Made by a program: the position numbers and the translations under genes
The notes under the pieces: generated by a model
What the model was told of the DNA's origin: nothing
The model's input: the letters and a program-made list of their open reading frames with translations, nothing else
Database searches by the model: none
Source of the DNA: Corynebacterium afermentans subsp. lipophilum
GTDB taxonomy: Bacteria; Actinomycetota; Actinomycetes; Mycobacteriales; Mycobacteriaceae
Direction of reading: 5' to 3'
Assembly (NCBI RefSeq): GCF_030408375.1
Contig: NZ_CP046530.1
Location: 1,550,001 to 1,614,000, forward strand
Length of the DNA: 64,000 bases
In this document: positions 57,150-64,000 of the stretch, one piece after another
Layout: the number at the start of each line of letters is the position of its first letter
How positions within the stretch are numbered: the first letter of the stretch is position 1

Positions 57150-58223
57150 ATGCCACAGACCCCGCTGCACGCCACGCACGAAAAGCTCGGTTCGAGCTTC
57201 ACCGATTTCGGCGGCTGGGAGATGCCGCTGAAGTACGGCTCGGAGCTGGAGGAGCACCGCGCGGTACGCACCGACGTGGGCATCTTCGACCTGTCCCACA
57301 TGGGCGAGATCACCATCCAGGGCCCCGACGCCGCCGCGTTTTTGGACTACGCGCTGATCTCCAACTTCACCGCGCTCAAGGACGGCAAGGCGAAGTACTC
57401 CATGATCGTCGCCGAGGACGGCGGCATCATCGACGACCTGATCACCTACCGCTTCAGCAAGAACCACTTCATGGTCGTGCCCAACGCCGCGAACACCAAC
57501 GCGGTGTGGGCGGCGTTTGAGGCGCGCCAGGGCGACTTCGAGGTGCAGCTCAGCAACAATTCCGAGGCGTTCGCGCTGGTTGCGGTCCAGGGCCCGCGTG
57601 CCCTCGAGGTGTTGGAACCTTTGCTTAGCGACGACGCCTCCGCCCTTTCCTACTACTCCGGCGCGTGGATGACCCTCGACGGCGTAGAAACGTTCGTCGC
57701 CCGCACCGGCTACACCGGCGAGGACGGCTTCGAGCTGTTCTGCGCCCGCGAGGACGCGCAGAAGGTGTGGGACGCCGTGATCGGCTCCGGCACCCCGTGC
57801 GGCCTGGCGGCGCGCGACTCGCTGCGCCTGGAGGCCTCAATGCCGCTCTACGGCCACGAGCTGACCGCCGAGATCACCCCGGTGGAGGCCGGCATGGGCC
57901 GCGCCTTTGCCAAAAAGGAGGCGGACTTCGTGGGCAAGGACGCGCTAACCGGCCGCGAGCCGAGCGTGGTCATCGCGGGCCTTACCTCCGAGCAGCGCCG
58001 CGCCGCCCGCGAGGGCGCCGAGGTCTTCCTCGCAGGCTCGGACGAGAACATCGGCGTGGTCACCTCCGGCCAGCCGTCGCCGACGCTGGGCCACCCGGTT
58101 GCGCTCGCGCACCTGGACCCGGCGCATGCTGAAGAGGGCACGGAAGTGGAAATCGACATCCGCGGACGCCGTTACCCGTTTACTATTGCACCGACCCCGT
58201 TTTACTCCCGAAAGGACGCATAA
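57150..58223 (+). CDS. gcvT: Aminomethyltransferase (T-protein)
   Basis: 357 aa folate-dependent T-protein that releases ammonia and transfers the methylene group to tetrahydrofolate. FTDFGGWEMPLKYGS, VGIFDLSHMGEITIQGPDAA, ARTGYTGEDGFELFC, and GLAARDSLRLEASMPLYGHEL are the signature segments. AAGGAGG lies before the ATG, 12 nt after gcvP, so the genes are co-transcribed. The length is normal and no key residue is missing. Confidence 0.96.
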   Translation: MPQTPLHATHEKLGSSFTDFGGWEMPLKYGSELEEHRAVRTDVGIFDLSHMGEITIQGPDAAAFLDYALISNFTALKDGKAKYSMIVAEDGGIIDDLITYRFSKNHFMVVPNAANTNAVWAAFEARQGDFEVQLSNNSEAFALVAVQGPRALEVLEPLLSDDASALSYYSGAWMTLDGVETFVARTGYTGEDGFELFCAREDAQKVWDAVIGSGTPCGLAARDSLRLEASMPLYGHELTAEITPVEAGMGRAFAKKEADFVGKDALTGREPSVVIAGLTSEQRRAAREGAEVFLAGSDENIGVVTSGQPSPTLGHPVALAHLDPAHAEEGTEVEIDIRGRRYPFTIAPTPFYSRKDA

Positions 58224-58225
58224 CC

Positions 58226-58612
58226 ATGGAGCTGAAGCAGGACTTCTACTACTCCGAGGACCACGAGTGGATCAACTCCACCCCGGACGAGGCCGCCGGC
58301 AAGACCGTGCGCGTGGGCATCACCCACGTCGCCGCTGACCGCCTCGGCGAGGTTGTCTTCGCGGAGCTTCCGCAGGTGGGCGACACCGTCACCGCCGGCG
58401 AGACCTGCGGCGAGATCGAGTCCACCAAGTCCGTCTCCGACCTGTACTCCCCGGTCACCGGCACGGTCACCGCGGTCAACGAGGACATCGACGGCGCCTA
58501 CGAAGCCATCAACAACGACCCGTACGGCGAAGGCTGGCTCTTCGAGGTGGAGGTCGAGGAAGTCGGCCCGCTGATGACCGCCGACGAGTACGCCTCCTCC
58601 AACGGCGTGTAG
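58226..58612 (+). CDS. gcvH: Glycine cleavage system H-protein
   Basis: 128 aa lipoyl carrier shuttling the aminomethyl group between P, T and L proteins. The lipoylation lysine is K68 in [33 protein letters not shown] and NDDPYGEGW-type [14 protein letters not shown] match the family. It starts 2 nt after gcvT. Its lipoate could be supplied by LipB and LipA encoded directly downstream. Confidence 0.97.
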   Translation: MELKQDFYYSEDHEWINSTPDEAAGKTVRVGITHVAADRLGEVVFAELPQVGDTVTAGETCGEIESTKSVSDLYSPVTGTVTAVNEDIDGAYEAINNDPYGEGWLFEVEVEEVGPLMTADEYASSNGV

Positions 58613-58640
58613 TTCCCGCCGGGGACTAGGGTTGGAGGGC

Positions 58641-59426
58641 ATGACTGCCCCGCGCGACCCGTTTTTCCCCGCCGACAAATCCATCCGAGCCTCAGCCGCG
58701 CCCATTGATGTGCGCGAGCTGGGGCTCGTGGACTATCAGGAGGCCTGGGATCTCCAAGCAGACATTGCTTCTCGACGGGCCAAAGGCGAACTGCCCGACA
58801 CCGTGCTGGTCCTCCAGCACCCCTCCACCTTCACCGCCGGCAAGCGCACGCAGCCGGAAGACATGCCCGACCCCGCCTACCCCGTGCCCGTGGTGCCGGT
58901 GGACCGCGGCGGGCGCATCACCTGGCACGGCGAGGGCCAGCTGGTGGTCTACCCGATTATCAAGCTCGCGGAGCCGGTGGACGTGGTCGACTACGTGCGC
59001 CGCTTAGAGGAGGCGCTCATCCAGGTCGTGCGCGACGCGGGCGTGGCCACGGCGGGCCGGGTCGACGGCCGCTCCGGGGTCTGGGTGCCGGAGGAGACGA
59101 AGGCGGTGGCCCCGGAGGCGTCGACACGCGAGCGCAAAATTGCTGCCCTGGGCATCCGCATCACCCGCGGCGTGACCATGCACGGCCTCGCCTTGAACTG
59201 CAACAACACCCTCGAGCACTACGAGCACATTGTCGCCTGCGGCATCGACGACGCCGACGTGACCACCCTGTCACTCGAGCTCGGCCGCGACATCACCCCG
59301 GCCGATATGGCCGCGCCGATGGTGCGCGAACTGGAGCGGGCGCTGTCCGGCGAACTGGTCGTGGCGGACCACACATTCGCCACCCGACCGGACCCCTCGA
59401 AGGGTTTGACACGGAAGGTACGGTAA
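58641..59426 (+). CDS. lipB: Octanoyl-[ACP]:protein N-octanoyltransferase
   Basis: 261 aa enzyme that moves octanoate from ACP to lipoyl domains. [16 protein letters not shown] is the conserved RGGxxTxHGPGQ-like block, [20 protein letters not shown] carries the catalytic Lys, and IVACGI the catalytic Cys. The ATG at 58641 is used; the GGAGGG just before it is too close to act as a normal ribosome site, whereas TAGGGT (58627-58632) ends 8 nt upstream, suggesting a leaderless start. It ends 5 nt before lipA. Confidence 0.93.
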   Translation: MTAPRDPFFPADKSIRASAAPIDVRELGLVDYQEAWDLQADIASRRAKGELPDTVLVLQHPSTFTAGKRTQPEDMPDPAYPVPVVPVDRGGRITWHGEGQLVVYPIIKLAEPVDVVDYVRRLEEALIQVVRDAGVATAGRVDGRSGVWVPEETKAVAPEASTRERKIAALGIRITRGVTMHGLALNCNNTLEHYEHIVACGIDDADVTTLSLELGRDITPADMAAPMVRELERALSGELVVADHTFATRPDPSKGLTRKVR

Positions 59427-59431
59427 GTGGC

Positions 59432-60475
59432 GTGACTGTAGCACCAGAAGGCCGCAAGCTCTTGCGCGTTGAGGCGCGCAATTCCGAAACACCGATTGAG
59501 AAGAAGCCGCGGTGGATCCGCAACTCCGTCAAGACCGGTCCCGAATACGAGGACATGAAACAAAAGGTCAAGGGCGCGGGTCTGCACACCGTGTGCCAAG
59601 AGGCGGGCTGCCCCAACATCCACGAGTGCTGGGAATCGCGTGAGGCGACCTTCCTCATCGGCGGGTCCCGCTGCTCCCGCCGCTGCGACTTCTGCGACAT
59701 CGCCTCCGGCCGCCCGGACCCCCTGGACCGCGACGAGCCGCGCCGCGTGGCAGAAGAGGTGCAGAACCTCGAGCTGAACTACTCCACCATCACCGGTGTC
59801 ACCCGCGACGACCTCGACGACGAGGGCGCCTGGCTCTACGCCGAGGTCGTGCGCAAGATCCACGAGCTCAACCCGCACACCGGCGTGGAAAACCTCACCC
59901 CGGACTTCTCCGGCAAGCCGGACCTGCTCCAGGAGGTCTTCGAGGCCCGCCCCGAGGTCTTCGCGCACAACGTGGAGACTGTCCCGCGCATCTTCAAGCG
60001 CATCCGCCCGGCGTTTCGCTACGAGCGCTCCCTCGACGTCATCCGCCAGGCCCGCGACTTCGGGCTGATCACTAAGTCCAACCTGATCCTCGGCATGGGC
60101 GAGACCCGCGAGGAAGTCCTCGAGGCACTGCACGACCTGGTGGACGCAGGCTGCGACATCATCACCATTACCCAGTACCTGCGCCCCGGCCCGACCTACC
60201 ACCCGATCGACCGCTGGGTGAAGCCGGAAGAGTTCATCGAGTACCGCGACGCCGCCTACGAAATGGGCTTCGGCGCCGTCATGTCCGGCCCGCTGGTGCG
60301 CTCCTCCTACCGCGCCGGCAAGCTCTACGTCGAGGCGATGGCGCACCGTGGTCTCGAGCTGCCGGAGAACCTGAAGCACTTGGCGGAAACGTCGCAAGGC
60401 GACACTGCGCAAGAAGCCTCCACCCTGCTGAAGAAGTACGGCGCATCTGCCGACCACCCAGTGGAGACCCGCTAG
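59432..60475 (+). CDS. lipA: Lipoyl synthase
   Basis: 347 aa radical SAM enzyme inserting two sulfurs into octanoyl domains. The auxiliary cluster Cys are C55, C60 and C66 ([14 protein letters not shown]), and the radical SAM cluster Cys are C81, C85 and C88 (CSRRCDFC). The C-terminal SSYRAG includes the conserved Ser ligand. GTG at 59432 starts the protein, 5 nt after lipB. It modifies GcvH and the E2 protein encoded upstream. Its [4Fe-4S] clusters may depend on the HesB-type protein. Confidence 0.97.
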   Translation: MTVAPEGRKLLRVEARNSETPIEKKPRWIRNSVKTGPEYEDMKQKVKGAGLHTVCQEAGCPNIHECWESREATFLIGGSRCSRRCDFCDIASGRPDPLDRDEPRRVAEEVQNLELNYSTITGVTRDDLDDEGAWLYAEVVRKIHELNPHTGVENLTPDFSGKPDLLQEVFEARPEVFAHNVETVPRIFKRIRPAFRYERSLDVIRQARDFGLITKSNLILGMGETREEVLEALHDLVDAGCDIITITQYLRPGPTYHPIDRWVKPEEFIEYRDAAYEMGFGAVMSGPLVRSSYRAGKLYVEAMAHRGLELPENLKHLAETSQGDTAQEASTLLKKYGASADHPVETR

Positions 60476-60504
60476 GGTCTTTGGCCCGCGTCTTAGCTGT
60501 GGCA

Positions 60505-60510
60505 TACAGT
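60505..60510 (+). promoter_or_regulatory. Candidate -10 box of the DUF4191 gene
   Basis: TACAGT ends 7 nt before the ATG at 60518 and matches TANANT; it decides between two nearby in-frame ATG codons. Confidence 0.45.
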
Positions 60511-60517
60511 TATGTCC

Positions 60518-61309
60518 ATGGCTAAGACGCAGGACAAGGAAGCGGCGAAAGCCGCCAAGAAAGAACAGCGCGCCGCGAAGCGCGCCAAGGGCAAAGCAAC
60601 CCGCTCGCAGCTCAAGCAGGCGTTTGACATCCAGCGCAAGCGCGACAAGGCGCTCATCCCCATCATGCTCGCCTGCGTGCTGGGTGGCGGGCTGCTGTTC
60701 TTCCTCCTCGGCCTGTGGTGGGGCGCGAAGTGGTTCTGGCTGATCATGGGCCTGATCCTGGGTGCCGTGCTGGCGATGTTCATCTTCTCCCGCCGCCTGG
60801 AAAAGTCCATGTACGACGAGGTCGGCGACACCCCCGGCGCCGCAGGCTGGACGCTGGAGAACATGCGCAACACGATGGGCATCGTGTGGCAGACAAAAAC
60901 CGGCGTACAAGCCAACACCCATATGGACACCGTGCACCGCGTGGTGGGCAACCCGGGTGTCGTGCTCGTCGGCGAAGGCAACCCGAACCGCCTTAAGTCG
61001 CTGATGAGCAAGGAGCACAAGCGCGTGGAGCGCTTGCTTGCGGGCGTGCCCGTCTACGAGGTCTACGCCGGCGAGGGCGAAGGCCAGGTGCGCAACCGCG
61101 ACCTGCAGAAGCACCTGCTCAAGTTGCCGAAGAACTACCAGAAGAACGAGGTGTACAGCCTCGCCGCGAAGCTTGACGCGATGGATTCCCGCGGCCGCGG
61201 CGCCCAGGCCGCTGGTCTGCCGGGCGGCCCCCTGCCGAAGCAGGCACAGAACATGGCGGGCATGAACCGCAAGATGCGCCGCATGCAGGAGCGCAAGGGC
61301 GGAAAGTGA
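60518..61309 (+). CDS. DUF4191 domain membrane protein
   Basis: 263 aa actinobacterial protein of unknown function. A very basic N-terminus (AKTQDKEAAKAAKKEQRAAK) precedes two adjacent helices (about 50-68 and 72-92, IMLACVLGGGLLFFLLGLWW then WLIMGLILGAVLAMFIFS), then a soluble domain with GVQANTHMDTVHRVVG and VGEGNPNRLKSLMSKE. Two ATG codons occur; 60518 fits a TACAGT box 7 nt upstream, 60512 is the alternative. The C-terminus (MNRKMRRMQERKGGK) is basic. It usually follows lipA, and a link to lipoate is suggested only by position. Confidence 0.88.
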   Translation: MAKTQDKEAAKAAKKEQRAAKRAKGKATRSQLKQAFDIQRKRDKALIPIMLACVLGGGLLFFLLGLWWGAKWFWLIMGLILGAVLAMFIFSRRLEKSMYDEVGDTPGAAGWTLENMRNTMGIVWQTKTGVQANTHMDTVHRVVGNPGVVLVGEGNPNRLKSLMSKEHKRVERLLAGVPVYEVYAGEGEGQVRNRDLQKHLLKLPKNYQKNEVYSLAAKLDAMDSRGRGAQAAGLPGGPLPKQAQNMAGMNRKMRRMQERKGGK

Positions 61310-62595
61310 TCGAGCACAACCCCGGCATGGACGCCGAAGCGAACACCTGTCTTCGCTTCGGCGTCTTGTTGTTGTCCGCCGGCGCGTCCGGCTACCGCGT
61401 GATCCGCGCGGTGAAGCGCTGCGCGCGCTCGGTGGGCTTCGACGACGCCGACGTCATCGTCGGCTTCAACACCATCAGCTGCACGTTCCACCGCGGCCAG
61501 CAGTTCCGCACCGCCGTATCCGACGTGCCGCTGCCGGGTGTCAACGCCTCGCGCATCGAGGCGTTGGAGACCGCGGCACACTCGCTTCTGCAGAGCTACC
61601 GCACGCCCGAGGTCATCGATGCGGTACTCGACGAGATCGAGCGCATCCCATCTCCACGCTGGGGCCTTTGCCTATCGACGTTCGCCGCCGGACTCGCCTG
61701 CGCCGGATTCGCAGTACTGAACCAGTTCGGGCTCGCCACCGCCGCGCTGGTGTGCGTCGCGGCGATGCTGGGCCAGCTGGTGCGGGCGTTTTTGCACAAG
61801 GCGCACTTCAACCTCATCGGCATTACGATGGCTGCGTCGTTTGTGGCATCGTCAGCGTTCTTGCTGCTTGACCGGGTTTTGCCGCTTGCGAGCGTGGCCT
61901 CCCCCGGTTTCATCGCCGCGGTGCTGTTTCTCATCCCCGGCTTCCCGCTGTTCACCTCGTTTGTGGACCTCGCCCGCTTCGACTTCACCGCCGGGATCCC
62001 GAGGCTGTTTTTCGCCCTCGAGATCATCGTGGTGATCATGCTGACCGTCTCCGTGGTCGCGATGCTCTCCGGCACCCCGGAGCTGCCGTCGGCGGCGGTG
62101 CCGAGGTCGGCGGAATTCATGGCCGCAGGGGCGCTCGCCAGCTTCGTCAGTGTGGGCTGCTTTGCGTTGCTGTTCAACTCGTCGAGACGCATGGCGCTCA
62201 TCGCCGCCACCCTCGGGATGGCGGCCAACGTCGCACGGCTCGCCCTGCTTGCGGATGGGGTGCGCTCGTATCTGGCCGCCTTCGTCGCCGCCCTGATCAT
62301 CGGCGTCGCCGGCGGGCTTTTGGGCCGGGTGGCGAAGGTGCCCCGCACCACCGTGACCATCCCGGCGGCGGTGGTGATGATCCCCGGCCCCGTCATCTAC
62401 GCCGCAGTGCACAACTTCGCCGACGGCGACATCCTCAACGCGCTGTCGAAGTTCACCGAGGTGTCGTTCGTGGTGCTGTTCATCGCCGGCGGGCTCGCCG
62501 TGGCGCGCATGCTCACCGACCCGAACTGGGCGATGTACCGCTACATCGACTTCGACCACGAACTCGTCGGCGAGGAACGCCCCATCAACAACTAG
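61306..62595 (+). CDS. Threonine/serine exporter family protein (ThrE-like)
   Basis: 429 aa polytopic protein. The N-terminal ThrE domain (about 1-125) has LLLSAGASGYRVIRAVKRCA and IEALETAAHSLLQSYRTPEV; about ten membrane helices follow. In C. glutamicum ThrE exports L-Thr and L-Ser, but this copy at the lipA-glnA locus is shorter and may be a paralogue with another substrate. The GTG start overlaps the DUF4191 stop (GTGA). Its stop codon shares CTAG with the convergent RDD gene. Confidence 0.87.
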   Translation: MIEHNPGMDAEANTCLRFGVLLLSAGASGYRVIRAVKRCARSVGFDDADVIVGFNTISCTFHRGQQFRTAVSDVPLPGVNASRIEALETAAHSLLQSYRTPEVIDAVLDEIERIPSPRWGLCLSTFAAGLACAGFAVLNQFGLATAALVCVAAMLGQLVRAFLHKAHFNLIGITMAASFVASSAFLLLDRVLPLASVASPGFIAAVLFLIPGFPLFTSFVDLARFDFTAGIPRLFFALEIIVVIMLTVSVVAMLSGTPELPSAAVPRSAEFMAAGALASFVSVGCFALLFNSSRRMALIAATLGMAANVARLALLADGVRSYLAAFVAALIIGVAGGLLGRVAKVPRTTVTIPAAVVMIPGPVIYAAVHNFADGDILNALSKFTEVSFVVLFIAGGLAVARMLTDPNWAMYRYIDFDHELVGEERPINN

Positions 62596-63068
62596 GTGCG
62601 GATGACCGTCGTGGTGGTCGCGCGGTCGTGCATGCCGCGCCCGTCGGCGTCCACAAGCGCCGCCGGCAGCACAAAACCGGTGAGGATTGTGCGCACGGCC
62701 GCGCGCCACAGCCCCACCGGGGCCTCCTTGTCCACGCGCGCCACACCCATGCCCAGCGCCGCCATGCCCGGCGTGCGGGAGAACAACCAGCCGCACACGA
62801 TGCCCAAAACGATCCACAGCAGGTACGTCGCGGTGTAACGGTCCCCCAGCGCCGACGTGTTCGCCGTGATCAGCGACGCAGCCACCGCGCACAACGCCCA
62901 GTCGATGAACACCCCGCCCATACGGCGCAGCACCGACGCCTGCGAGCCCGTCCCCTCCTTCGGCATCCCTAAAAACTGCCCCGGGTACTCAGGCAAGGTG
63001 TCCTTGCCGGAGAATTGGTTCGGGATTTCGGGGCCGTCGTGCCAGTTTTGTCGTCGAGAAGCAGCCAT
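62592..63068 (-). CDS. RDD family membrane protein
   Basis: 158 aa with an N-terminal hydrophilic region (about 45 residues), then an RDD domain with three hydrophobic segments ([39 protein letters not shown], and [19 protein letters not shown]). The R and D of the family are [10 protein letters not shown]. Conserved [15 protein letters not shown] lies between helices 2 and 3. The function is unknown, possibly transport. The ATG at 63068 is selected from a TACGCT box ending 8 nt upstream; an ATG at 63089 lacks such support. Confidence 0.85.
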   Translation of the reverse strand: MAASRRQNWHDGPEIPNQFSGKDTLPEYPGQFLGMPKEGTGSQASVLRRMGGVFIDWALCAVAASLITANTSALGDRYTATYLLWIVLGIVCGWLFSRTPGMAALGMGVARVDKEAPVGLWRAAVRTILTGFVLPAALVDADGRGMHDRATTTTVIRT

Positions 63069-63076
63069 GCCTTCCG

Positions 63077-63082
63077 AGCGTA
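63077..63082 (-). promoter_or_regulatory. Candidate -10 box of the RDD gene
   Basis: TACGCT on the minus strand ends 8 nt before the ATG at 63068; no usable ribosome site is present. Confidence 0.4.
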
Positions 63083-63096
63083 GTGTCACGCGCGCG

Positions 63097-63102
63097 TAGA
63101 CT
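63097..63102 (+). promoter_or_regulatory. Candidate -10 box of glnA
   Basis: TAGACT fits TANANT and lies 40 nt before the GTG of glnA, or 10 nt before an in-frame ATG at 63113. No AmtR operator was recognised nearby. Confidence 0.4.
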
Positions 63103-63142
63103 TGAAACCGTTATGTCCGACACACAACGAGGAGTACCACCC

Positions 63143-64000
63143 GTGTCCTTCGACAACATCGAAGATGTCAAAAAATTCATCGCTGACGAGGAGGTGGAAT
63201 TCGTCGACGTGCGCTTCACCGACGTGCCCGGCATCGAGCACCACTTCTCCATCCCGGCATCGATGTTCGACGAAGACGTGATGGAAGAAGGCCTCGCCTT
63301 CGACGGCTCCTCCATCCGCGGCTTCACCACCATCGAAGAATCCGACATGACCCTCATGCCGGACCTCGCCACCGCCAAGCTCGACCAATTCCGCGGCTCC
63401 AAGACCCTGAACGTGAAGTTCTTCGTCAACGACCCGTTCACCCACGAGCCGTTCTCCCGCGACCCGCGCAACGTGGCCAAGAAGGCGGAGGAATACCTGC
63501 GCTCCACTGGCATCGCCGACACCTGCTCTATCGGCGCCGAAGCGGAGTTCTACCTGTTCGACTCCATCCGCTACGAGGTGGAGGGCCACTCCGCGTTCTA
63601 CGAAATCGACGCCGAAGAAGGCTGGTGGAACCGCGGCAACGAAGTCGAAGCCGACGGCTCGCCGAACCTCGGCTACAAGAACCGCTGGAAGGGCGGCTAC
63701 TTCCCCGTCGCCCCGCACGACAAGACCGTCGCGGTGCGCGACGCGATGGTGCGCAACCTCGCCACCGCCGGCTTCGACATCGAGCGCTTCCACCGCGAGG
63801 TGGGCAACGGCGGCCAGCAGGAAATCAACTACCGCTTCAACACCCTGCTGCACGCGGCCGACGACCTGCAGGACTTCAAGTACATCATCAAAAACACCGC
63901 CACGCTGTACGACAAGACCGTCACATTCATGCCCAAGCCGCTCGCCGGCGACAACGGCTCCGGCATGCACGCCCACCAGTCGCTGTGGAAGGACGGCGAG
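63143..64000 (+). CDS. glnA: Type I glutamine synthetase, N-terminal part (runs off window)
   Basis: 286 visible codons of glutamine synthetase, assimilating ammonia with [23 protein letters not shown], the DGSSIRGF latch region, [10 protein letters not shown] metal ligands, [16 protein letters not shown] and the start of the ATP-binding loop ([21 protein letters not shown]) identify GlnA of the dodecameric type. The adenylylation Tyr region lies beyond the window. GTG at 63143 has GAGGAG 8 nt upstream; an in-frame ATG at 63113 with TAGACT near it is a possible second start adding 10 residues. Confidence 0.96.
   Translation, partial: MSFDNIEDVKKFIADEEVEFVDVRFTDVPGIEHHFSIPASMFDEDVMEEGLAFDGSSIRGFTTIEESDMTLMPDLATAKLDQFRGSKTLNVKFFVNDPFTHEPFSRDPRNVAKKAEEYLRSTGIADTCSIGAEAEFYLFDSIRYEVEGHSAFYEIDAEEGWWNRGNEVEADGSPNLGYKNRWKGGYFPVAPHDKTVAVRDAMVRNLATAGFDIERFHREVGNGGQQEINYRFNTLLHAADDLQDFKYIIKNTATLYDKTVTFMPKPLAGDNGSGMHAHQSLWKDGE

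Overview
This 64 kb window is chromosomal DNA of a Corynebacterium species (Actinobacteria, high GC, mycolic-acid group). The evidence is the gene content: Wag31/DivIVA, SepF, PknL with an Rv2175c-like partner, MptA and PimB' (lipomannan/PIM synthesis), the QcrCAB-CtaE-CtaC-CtaF supercomplex, LtsA, a three-lipoyl-domain E2, and many apparently leaderless genes with TANNNT boxes 6-8 nt before the start. As recalled, gene order follows the C. glutamicum chromosome from about ileS to glnA. The species could not be identified.

Layout. (1) 1-20.8 kb, minus strand: the division and cell-wall (dcw) cluster, transcribed mraZ, rsmH, ftsL-like, ftsI, murE, murF, mraY, murD, ftsW, murG, murC, ftsQ, ftsZ, pgeF, yggS, sepF, yggT, wag31, then ileS behind a T-box leader. 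It makes the lipid-linked muropeptide and builds the septal and polar growth machines. (2) 20.8-26.7 kb: DUF3040 protein, HEPN protein, GNAT, polyprenyl synthase, MptA, Rv2175c-like regulator and PknL. (3) 26.7-27.6 kb: a small accessory islet with palindromic repeats, a MITE-like element, an AT-richer orphan membrane gene and a possible gene relic, next to a PknL that lacks PASTA domains. (4) 27.6-34.6 kb, minus: aroG, exoribonuclease, acyltransferase, glucokinase, pimB and two NlpC/P60 hydrolases, one behind a c-di-AMP (ydaO) riboswitch. (5) 35-41.5 kb, minus: qcrB-qcrA-qcrC-ctaE and ctaF-ctaC (cytochrome bc1-aa3). (6) 41.8-50.2 kb: ltsA, S41 peptidase, HesB, DUF3043, an orphan cobT, ilvE, pepA and a hypothetical. 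(7) 50.3-64 kb, mostly plus: aceF (E2), dihydroxyacetone kinase fusion, gcvPTH, lipB, lipA, DUF4191, ThrE-like exporter, RDD protein and the start of glnA. Lipoyl-dependent enzymes (E2, GcvH) sit beside the lipoate genes lipB and lipA.

Most of the window is conserved core. No CRISPR array, prophage, defence system, rRNA or tRNA gene was seen. The most unusual signals are DNA-level: an 11-bp motif (GCTTNTCGACG) found 23 times in coding (four codon contexts) and intergenic DNA; the repeat islet beside pknL; a 78-90 bp terminal-inverted-repeat element at two loci; a perfect 14-bp inverted repeat before ftsZ; and two oppositely oriented GTGGG clusters upstream of mraZ.
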